Assembly: GCF_002811985.1 (NCBI RefSeq)
Contig: NZ_NPDU01000023.1
Coordinates: forward strand, 4,472 to 68,471
Source of the DNA: Leptospira adleri
GTDB lineage: Bacteria; Spirochaetota; Leptospiria; Leptospirales; Leptospiraceae
Direction: 5' to 3'
Length of the DNA stretch: 64,000 nucleotides
Positions 53,694 to 64,000 of the stretch are shown in pieces. How positions within the stretch are numbered: the first letter of the stretch is position 1; each line of letters begins with the position of its first letter. The notes below the pieces were generated by a model. The model searched no databases. It was given only the letters and a program-made list of their open reading frames with translations, and was not told the DNA's origin. The translations under genes and the position numbers were made by a program.

Positions 53694-54794
53694 TCAAAGA
53701 CGGATCGTATTCTCTTCTTCTCTTTCTCCCTGCGAAATCCAACGAGAAAACTTAAAAATTAGAAATCCCATCAGAACAAAAAAGAAACCCGCCAACCAAC
53801 GATTGATTTTTTTCGAGTAGAGAAGATTGGAAGTTCCCGGTTTTGCGATTCGCCCTTTTTCATAACGCATTGCGGATTCTTCGGAGATGGATTCGATTCC
53901 GACGACGTGAAGGACCGGAATTTTTTTTTCGAGATAGTGTTTCAAAATCGAATCCGGCAATTCGGAAAATTCTTTCATTTCCCGAACGAGACCTTTCGGA
54001 ATTTTCTTTTTCCCCAAACTGGTTCCGGTGGAAACGGTTCCGCCGCCCACGTTGACGTAAAGAAGTACATTCTGTTTTTCGTATATACCGATTCTTTTAA
54101 TAAGCGAATCTTCAAAAGAGTTCACGGACAAATACGGGTACCCGTTTTTCAGAATCGTTTCTCGAATCCGTCTTACTCCGAGTTCTTCGATTCCGATCCC
54201 TTGATCGTCGATTCCACCCGTAGAAAAAGCCCGCGCCCTTTGCAGGATCAAACCTTCTCGAAACAAAAGATTCTCCAATTCGGGCCACAGAAGATCGGGA
54301 AGATTGGCTCCGTATTGGGAGGAAGAAACGCTTCCGATGACGTTCACTTTTAAACCCATCGCATCCGCGGCGGAGTAAAAAGCGATATTCAGAGCGGGAA
54401 AGGAACCGGATATCCCGGCGGCGATCTCGTCTCCTTTTTTTAAACCGGCTTTCAAAAACTGATCCGCGAACCAAGCCGCAAAATCCGGATGAACCGAAGC
54501 CTGTTTAGAAGTAAGTTTTCCGGAAGAACTCGTAACCGATGAAAGTTCAGCTCCGATCAAACCGGAATGGCTCGGATCCAAAGCGGGATCGATCGTTAAC
54601 CCTTTTTTATTTCTATACTCGGCGATCCTTTGAAAACATCGATAGGCTCGTCGACTCGCGTTTTCTTTGATTTCGAATCCGGAGACCGGACTTACGATCG
54701 GAAAAAATTCTACGATTGCACAGAACAAGATCGAAAGAAACGCAAGAAACGAGGTCAAAAGCGCGGAACGTCTCCGAAAAATCCAAACTTTCAT
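53694..54794 (-). CDS. pgsW: Poly-gamma-glutamate system protein PgsW
   Basis: This 366-residue protein has an N-terminal membrane helix (about 9-31), an extracytoplasmic domain and a C-terminal membrane helix ('WLAGFFFVLMGFLIFKFSRW') with a charged tail. The domain has 'DPSHSGLIGAELSSVTSSSGKL', 'KGDEIAAGISGSFPALNIA' and 'YVNVGGGTVSTGTSLG', matching the family named poly-gamma-glutamate system protein that accompanies PgsB and PgsC. Its exact role is unknown. The ATG at 54794 overlaps the pgsC stop in an ATGA, which fixes the start; the frame is open further upstream to 54935. Confidence 0.88.
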   Translation of the reverse strand: MKVWIFRRRSALLTSFLAFLSILFCAIVEFFPIVSPVSGFEIKENASRRAYRCFQRIAEYRNKKGLTIDPALDPSHSGLIGAELSSVTSSSGKLTSKQASVHPDFAAWFADQFLKAGLKKGDEIAAGISGSFPALNIAFYSAADAMGLKVNVIGSVSSSQYGANLPDLLWPELENLLFREGLILQRARAFSTGGIDDQGIGIEELGVRRIRETILKNGYPYLSVNSFEDSLIKRIGIYEKQNVLLYVNVGGGTVSTGTSLGKKKIPKGLVREMKEFSELPDSILKHYLEKKIPVLHVVGIESISEESAMRYEKGRIAKPGTSNLLYSKKINRWLAGFFFVLMGFLIFKFSRWISQGEREEENTIRL

Positions 54795-55249
54795 GGGGAA
54801 AAAGTTTCCCCCAAAAGACCAAGGAGTAATAGCCTTACCAAGGAAGAACACAAAACCGTAGCCGATATCGTCCGAAAAAAACCTTGTTTTTCCGCGGAGA
54901 TCGCGATCAAACCGGGTAAAATATGACCGATCCATCTATATTCTAAATTTATTATGGATTCAAAGTGTGCTTTTCCTATTTCCTGAGAAATCAAAGAGAT
55001 CAAAATCGAAACCAAAAGAAAGAACGCGGTCTTTCTTTGACCAAAGGATAAAAAAGAAGTCTCTAAGATTCTATAGACGGCGAGGGTGAGCAGAGAGTTC
55101 GTAAAAAGAAGGAGCAGGGTCCAGGGTTGCAAAAAACAAAAAGCTACGTAACCCGGAACCACCCAACCGCCGGGAGAAAGCCCGGTCTTTTCCCAAAGAA
55201 AAAATCCGAGAAAAATTCCGATTCCGATCGATAGGGTCAGGATTTCCAT
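54791..55249 (-). CDS. pgsC: Poly-gamma-glutamate synthesis membrane protein PgsC/CapC
   Basis: This 152-residue protein has about five membrane helices and 'EKTGLSPGGWVVPGYVAF' near the N-terminus, the best-conserved CapC/PgsC segment, plus 'GHILPGLIAISAEKQG' toward the end. PgsC associates with PgsB in the membrane complex that polymerises and exports poly-gamma-glutamate. The length matches the Bacillus protein (149). It overlaps pgsB by 13 nt and pgsW by 4 nt. Confidence 0.93.
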   Translation of the reverse strand: MEILTLSIGIGIFLGFFLWEKTGLSPGGWVVPGYVAFCFLQPWTLLLLFTNSLLTLAVYRILETSFLSFGQRKTAFFLLVSILISLISQEIGKAHFESIINLEYRWIGHILPGLIAISAEKQGFFRTISATVLCSSLVRLLLLGLLGETFSP

Positions 55250-56424
55250 TCTTCATCCCGAACCTTGGATAATAACGCGCATTGATTTTCGAGCCAGCCC
55301 CTGCCCTCTCCTTCGTAATTTCCGGCCCCGATCCAAATCTGCGAATTTTGAATATTCCAATTCCATTGTATATCATCGGAAGTTCTTTTCCGTATCAGCT
55401 TTCCGTTTCCTTTGTAAGCCGAGGAAAAAATTCCGTAACCGGGCCCGAAAAAGTAGATATTTTCCAAGTCGGAGATTTTTGAAAAAAAAGAGGCGAATTC
55501 GACGGTTCTCACCGGTCTTTCTTTTTTAGAATTAAACACCACATTGACCCTTTCCGAAGGAAACCGGTCCCGAAAGGATCGATAGATTTTTTCCCAGGAG
55601 ATGATATCGTTTGCCGCGAATGCAAATATAAAACGTTGTTTTGTTTCGTTTAACGAAAATTCCTCCGTACGAAGCGCGCCGCAATCCGGAACCGTCTTGG
55701 ATATTCCCCGAAGGATCACAGACTCTTCTATTCCGAGGATTTCGCAGACGGAAGCTGCGATCTCTATATTCTCTTTGTGTTCCGCATAACGCATAGAACT
55801 TGCAATTTTCTGAATGGATTCTTCCGAAATATTCGGAACTCCGAGCGCAGGTTTCGTGTTTTTTCCGGAAGTGAAACTTCTCCAATCCAAATCTTCCAAA
55901 GACCGCCCGTAGACGATCGTTCCGTTAGTCGGAACGGTGCGCAAAAAACCGTCGAGAATCTTCCCTTGGGAATCCGCGTATTCTCCGTGATCGGGGCGTA
56001 GGTTTGTGATTACAGTGTGGGTGGCTTTCAGGAGGAGCCTTTCCGAGTCCTTCTGATACTCAGGTTGGACCGCCATACATTCCACGACGACCGCTACTGC
56101 GCTTTGCGCTTTTTTTGGGGAGACAAAGTTCAAAAACGCGATCTGTTCTGAAATCGAAATCTTATTTCTAAAAATTCTTTTTTCGCTTCGATCCGGAAAC
56201 AAAAGACTAGGCGCGGAGCCTGTGGTCTTTGCAAACGCGTTCCATCCCGCTTCAACGAGGATCGAATGGATGAGACGGGTCACGGAAGACTTTCCTCTGG
56301 TTCCGTTTACGTGGATTCGAATCGGAATGCTCGGCAAAGATTCGGAGTGTTTTCTTTTTTCGAGAATGAGAAAACAAAAAAAGATAAAAAAGAAAACGGA
56401 CAAGATCGAAATCGGGAAGATCAT
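55237..56424 (-). CDS. pgsB: Poly-gamma-glutamate synthase PgsB/CapB (Mur-ligase-like)
   Basis: This 395-residue amide ligase makes poly-gamma-glutamate from glutamate and ATP. An N-terminal membrane helix (3-21) is followed by a Mur-ligase P-loop 'HVNGTRGKSSVTRLI' (NGTRGKS at 40-46), 'VVVECMAVQPEY' (about 112-123) and 'TNLRPDHGEYAD' (140-151), all conserved in CapB. It is the first of three overlapping genes pgsB, pgsC and pgsW. A PP2C-type phosphatase gene ends only 6 bases upstream on the same strand, so both are probably in one transcript. Confidence 0.95.
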   Translation of the reverse strand: MIFPISILSVFFFIFFCFLILEKRKHSESLPSIPIRIHVNGTRGKSSVTRLIHSILVEAGWNAFAKTTGSAPSLLFPDRSEKRIFRNKISISEQIAFLNFVSPKKAQSAVAVVVECMAVQPEYQKDSERLLLKATHTVITNLRPDHGEYADSQGKILDGFLRTVPTNGTIVYGRSLEDLDWRSFTSGKNTKPALGVPNISEESIQKIASSMRYAEHKENIEIAASVCEILGIEESVILRGISKTVPDCGALRTEEFSLNETKQRFIFAFAANDIISWEKIYRSFRDRFPSERVNVVFNSKKERPVRTVEFASFFSKISDLENIYFFGPGYGIFSSAYKGNGKLIRKRTSDDIQWNWNIQNSQIWIGAGNYEGEGRGWLENQCALLSKVRDEEWKS

Positions 56425-56430
56425 ATTGGT

Positions 56431-57690
<1,260 letters not shown>

Positions 57691-57749
57691 AGCGTGTCGG
57701 AAGAGAGTCTATTAAAATGAGGCCCGCCGCTCTTAAAGTCAAGGATCTT

Positions 57750-58865
57750 TCAGAAAGATTCCGGAAGATCCACGTAAAAGCGAGTAGAACCTTTTTCGGA
57801 TTCGAAAGAAAGTTCTCCCCCCATTTCCCGGACCAGGTTGTAGGAAACGGTTAGTCCGAGGCCCGTACCTTTTCCGATTTCCTTGGTCGTATAAAACGGA
57901 TCAAAGAGTTTATGTCTGTTTTCTTCGGGGATTCCGATCCCGGAATCTTCTACGATTGTTCTTACGAACGTCCTTCCGCCTTTTTGGATCTTCGTCCAAG
58001 AAACCCGCAGAGTTTTTTCCATCGTAGAATCCGGATTACTTTCGATCGCGTCTTTGGCGTTTGTTAGAAGATTGAGATAGACCTGTCTGAGTCTTCCCGC
58101 GGAGCAAACCGCGTAGACCGGAGTATCCAAATCCGGAACCAAGGTGAAGATTCCCGATTTTCGAAAACCGTTCTTCAATAGTCCGAATGTGCAGCAAAAG
58201 ATCGAAGTCAGATCGTGAATTTTGGCTTCTTCTTTTTCCAAACGAGTAAAGGTAAGCATGTCCCGAACGATCTCGGAAATTCGATTGCTTTCCTGTAAAA
58301 TGATTCCGGCGTATTTTCGGAGCGGATTTCCGCTTTCAATTCCGTTGAATACCATTTCGGCGTAGTTGATCACGCCCATCAGAGGATTGTTGATTTCGTG
58401 CGCGACTCCGGCGGAAAGAGTTCCGATCGCTTCTAATTTTTGTCTTTGCACCCAAGAATCGCTCGGCTTTTCCAAACCTGCGAGGGAAGAATCCAAGGAA
58501 GAATTTGAAGAAAGAGCCCCCGTCGAAAACTGGGAAGGTTCCAAATAAGCGAAAATCTGAAGTTCTTCCGGATCGAACGCAAAGGAAACTGAATAATCTT
58601 TTTGAGAACCGTCTTTTGCGAGGATAAGAATTTCGTATGTGGGATTGTTTTCTAAATGTTTGAGATCGGGCCAAAGAGAAGGATCCGAAAAATCGGGAAT
58701 TCTACTTTTGAAATCGCAGATGGATCCCCAGTTTTGACGATCCTCCAATTCCTCTTTCGTAAAACCGGAAGTTTTGCAAAAGGCGGAATTCGCCTTTTTG
58801 ATCAGGAAGGTTGGCTCTAAGATACAGGCCGGAACCGGGGAAAGTTCAAAAAAGTTGTAGGACAT
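57750..58865 (-). CDS. PAS sensor histidine kinase (NtrB-like HisKA)
   Basis: This 371-residue cytoplasmic kinase has a PAS domain (about 5-110), a short linker and a HisKA domain 'LEAIGTLSAGVAHEINNPL' (H156). The HATPase domain shows 'NLLTNAKDAIES', 'DSGIGIPEENRHKLFDPFYTT' (split G boxes) and 'GTGLGLTVSYNLV'. No response regulator is encoded next to it. It is the first gene of the run that leads into the PP2C phosphatase and pgsBCW genes. Confidence 0.93.
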   Translation of the reverse strand: MSYNFFELSPVPACILEPTFLIKKANSAFCKTSGFTKEELEDRQNWGSICDFKSRIPDFSDPSLWPDLKHLENNPTYEILILAKDGSQKDYSVSFAFDPEELQIFAYLEPSQFSTGALSSNSSLDSSLAGLEKPSDSWVQRQKLEAIGTLSAGVAHEINNPLMGVINYAEMVFNGIESGNPLRKYAGIILQESNRISEIVRDMLTFTRLEKEEAKIHDLTSIFCCTFGLLKNGFRKSGIFTLVPDLDTPVYAVCSAGRLRQVYLNLLTNAKDAIESNPDSTMEKTLRVSWTKIQKGGRTFVRTIVEDSGIGIPEENRHKLFDPFYTTKEIGKGTGLGLTVSYNLVREMGGELSFESEKGSTRFYVDLPESF

Positions 58866-58982
58866 CCGATTCTAAGCGTTCACGGTTTGGAAAGCTCCTC
58901 CAATCTGTGAGGATTAGAATCGGAAATGGATTAGAATCTAACGTCAGAACCCGGTAAAATCTGTTTCAAAACGATAGAATGT

Positions 58983-59749
<767 letters not shown>

Positions 59750-59931
59750 GGAATCAATTTGCAAAATCCAATTCTATTGAAAACCAAATTCCAAAATGAG
59801 AATACACAAAACTCTCCGCTTCAAAAGCGCGATCCGAAGCGTAAAATCGGATTGGACGCAAATCAAAGAACAAAATCGAATCCGTAGTTTTTGTCTTGGA
59901 AGCATATCGGAAACCGGAATCTTGGAGAGGA

Positions 59932-60978
59932 ATGGCCGATTTCTTCCAACTCAATCCTGGCGAAATTCTTACCTTGGTCGAAAAAGCGGGTTATGAACCT
60001 TCCGGTCATTGTATGGCCCTGAACAGTTTGGAAAACAGAGTCTTTGACCTTCGTTTGGAAGACGGAACTCATATCATTTCCAAATTCTACAGACCCGGAA
60101 GATGGACCCGCGAACAAATCTTAGAAGAACATCAATTTCTTATGGATCTGAGAGAAGAAGAAATTCCGGTCTGCGCGCCGCTTCTCTTTCCCGACGGGAC
60201 GAGCCTCGCCGACTTTCAGGACGATATATTTTATTCTTTCTGGCCGCGGGTAGGAGGAAGATCTCCGGACGAACTGAGCGCGGAAAATTTTCGAATTCTG
60301 GGAAGACTTTTGGCAAGAATCCACAACGTAGGCCAATCCAAAAGCCTAAAACACAGAATCACCCTGGATTCTAAAACATACGGGACGACGCCCCTGGAAA
60401 TTTTGGTGCAAGGAGATTGGATCCCCTCGAGTTGCAAAGAAGAATATTGGGAAACCGCGCTTCGGATCTTGGATCTCTTTCAAGAAAAAATCGCTACCGT
60501 TCCGTTACACAGAATTCACGGAGACTGTCACAAAGGAAATCTTCTAAACGGAAAGGAAGGTTGGTTTTTTGTGGACTTCGACGATTCTTTAAACGGCCCG
60601 GCGGTCCAGGATTTTTGGATGCTCCTTTCCCGGGGAAAAGAAGGAATGGAGGAAAGAGAACATCTCGTTTCCGGTTATCGGGAATTTCGGGACTTTGACG
60701 ATCGTTGGTTTGAGTTGATCGAAATTTTAAGGGCGATGCGGTTTATTCACTACTCGGCTTGGATTTCCACCCGTTTTGAAACCGATCCTTCGTTTCCAAC
60801 CGCCTTTCCCCACTTCGCCGGAGACGAATACTGGGAAAAAGAAACCCTCGAACTCAAAGAACAATACAAACTCATCTTAGGTTCCTTAGGGGATAAACAT
60901 TTCTTTTCCGTTACAGATTCTTTTCCGAAAGAAGAAGAACTCACCAATAAGGATTTTTTCTGGGACCTCGAAGATTAA
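59932..60978 (+). CDS. srkA: SrkA (YihE)-like stress response protein kinase
   Basis: This 348-residue protein resembles SrkA/YihE of the aminoglycoside-phosphotransferase-like kinases. Features are 'GHCMALNSLENRVFDLRLEDG', 'ISKFYRPGRWTREQILEEH', the catalytic 'HRIHGDCHKGNLL' (D198) and the metal-binding 'FVDFDDSLNGPAVQDFWML' (D215/D217), with motifs given here in parts. E. coli SrkA protects cells under envelope stress. The ATG at 59932 is preferred over an upstream TTG because GGAG precedes it. It is divergent from the RRM gene. Confidence 0.9.
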   Translation: MADFFQLNPGEILTLVEKAGYEPSGHCMALNSLENRVFDLRLEDGTHIISKFYRPGRWTREQILEEHQFLMDLREEEIPVCAPLLFPDGTSLADFQDDIFYSFWPRVGGRSPDELSAENFRILGRLLARIHNVGQSKSLKHRITLDSKTYGTTPLEILVQGDWIPSSCKEEYWETALRILDLFQEKIATVPLHRIHGDCHKGNLLNGKEGWFFVDFDDSLNGPAVQDFWMLLSRGKEGMEEREHLVSGYREFRDFDDRWFELIEILRAMRFIHYSAWISTRFETDPSFPTAFPHFAGDEYWEKETLELKEQYKLILGSLGDKHFFSVTDSFPKEEELTNKDFFWDLED

Positions 60979-60988
60979 CCGGTTGATT

Positions 60989-61006
60989 TTGTAATAGAAA
61001 AGTAAT
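60989..61006 (+). promoter_or_regulatory. Candidate Pho box upstream of the phosphate transporter
   Basis: TTGTAAT-AGAA-AAGTAAT is an imperfect 7-base direct repeat with an 11-base period, the geometry of PhoB sites. It lies 132 bases before the PiT gene start. A chance match is possible in AT-rich DNA. Confidence 0.35.
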
Positions 61007-61137
61007 AATCACAATTGGGTCGAAGACAAAATTTCAGTTGTCCGACTTCCCCCGTAGAAAAGACTAAAAAAGAACTCGATATTCAAGAATTAAAGCGAAA
61101 ACTGTAGATTCTACTAAACAATAAACGGAAGCGTTTC

Positions 61138-63426
<2,289 letters not shown>

Positions 63427-64000
63427 AAGTAAATCCTTTTTCTTTAGGGCTTGTCACCGAAACGGATTTCAACCGACTTCGGAGGCAAGCCTTTTTTGCG
63501 TCCCAATCCTTGATCGAAGAAGAAAGCGATCCGTATCAAAGCCCAAGCCCGCCCAAAACAAGTTTATCTTTTTTGAACACGACGACCCGAAAGCAACTAA
63601 AAACGCTTATACAAAAGGGTATTTTCAAAATAAGCACGTCTCCTAAAAAATAACATCAATTTCTCGCGACAATACATTAGAATATCATAATGTAAAATTC
63701 TTTAATCGTCCGCATAGTTTTCGAGACGCCGCCCCGTTCCCAAAAGAATCAAATCCGTTTTTCGTTAAAACCGGATTTCAAGAAAGCGTTGGAGCCTATG
63801 AACCTAAGACGCATGCTGCGACGAGTTTTCGCTTCGTCAAACTTTCGTTTAGGAATAGATTCCCTCAGGATTTTTTAGTAAGACGAGAGACGAAAACAAC
63901 GATATTCTGGAGTAACTGGAAATTCTTTTAAAAAGTTCCGGATTGTTCAGTGTTTTTTCATCCGCTTGAATCGAACCGACTCCTGCGCGCGCCTTCGTGA
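63427..64000. other. Intergenic sequence to window edge
   Basis: No credible gene was recognised. The first 200 bases retain an open frame that is a continuation of an alternative reading of the PiT gene end. The part after 63660 is AT-rich with small direct and inverted motifs only (for example GACGAG/CTTCGTC near 63820-63838). A gene beyond the edge cannot be excluded. Confidence 0.5.

Noticed and set aside
63798..63878. 26-codon frame starting MNLRRMLRRVF near the window edge
   Set aside because: Too short, without a ribosome site or repeat support; kept only as a note.

Overview
The window is chromosomal DNA of a spirochaete, almost certainly a Leptospira of the pathogenic lineage. The reasons are spirochaetal lipoproteins with loose lipoboxes, many HisKA_2 sensor kinases, a leptospiral gene content, and base composition that looks mid-40s % GC by eye (not computed). 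The species cannot be fixed from the sequence. No tRNA, rRNA, IS element, prophage or CRISPR array was seen.

Left part (1-16.6 kb, almost all minus strand). A truncated surface lipoprotein gene (1-1597) and an AT-rich gap are followed by ten tightly packed co-directional genes. Read in the direction of transcription they are hisD, panC, mfd, a lipoprotein, uppP, lptD, a polyprenyl-phosphate sugar transferase, gatC, gatA and hisF. Many of them overlap by 4 nt. The block mixes amino-acid and vitamin synthesis, transcription-coupled repair, the undecaprenyl and LPS envelope pathways and Glu/Asp-tRNA amidation.

Middle part (16.7-31 kb). Here lie exonuclease III, two small cysteine-rich exported paralogues, a methyltransferase, a DUF302 protein, a membrane AraC-type regulator next to a fatty acid hydroxylase-family enzyme, an epoxide-hydrolase-like protein, glycerate kinase and a REC-GGDEF diguanylate cyclase. 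A three-gene copper-handling cluster follows (small Cys protein, Csp-like copper storage protein, DUF3347 protein), then two sensor kinases. Several gaps carry a short repeated GGAGTTCCCACA-type element.

Right-middle part (31.5-53.7 kb). A cyclophilin diverges from a plus-strand run: a large class III nucleotide cyclase, a FecR protein with fibronectin-like repeats, a TIG/DUF5683 membrane protein and a beta-helix lipoprotein. After an Uup-type ABC-F ATPase come three more sensor kinases, a lipoprotein hydrolase, a cyclic-nucleotide-binding protein that could read the cyclase signal, a DUF445 membrane protein and a soluble hydrolase.

Right end (53.7-64 kb). The most notable system is a minus-strand run made of a PAS histidine kinase, a PAS-PP2C phosphatase, pgsB, pgsC and pgsW. 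It is a compact poly-gamma-glutamate synthesis locus with a regulator pair directly upstream. It is followed by an RRM protein/FKBP pair, an SrkA-type kinase and a PiT phosphate transporter that has a PhoU-like tail and a candidate Pho box.

Overall the right half is dense in signalling genes: about ten between 25 and 59 kb, covering c-di-GMP, cyclic nucleotide, His-Asp and PP2C types. They are interleaved with envelope functions.
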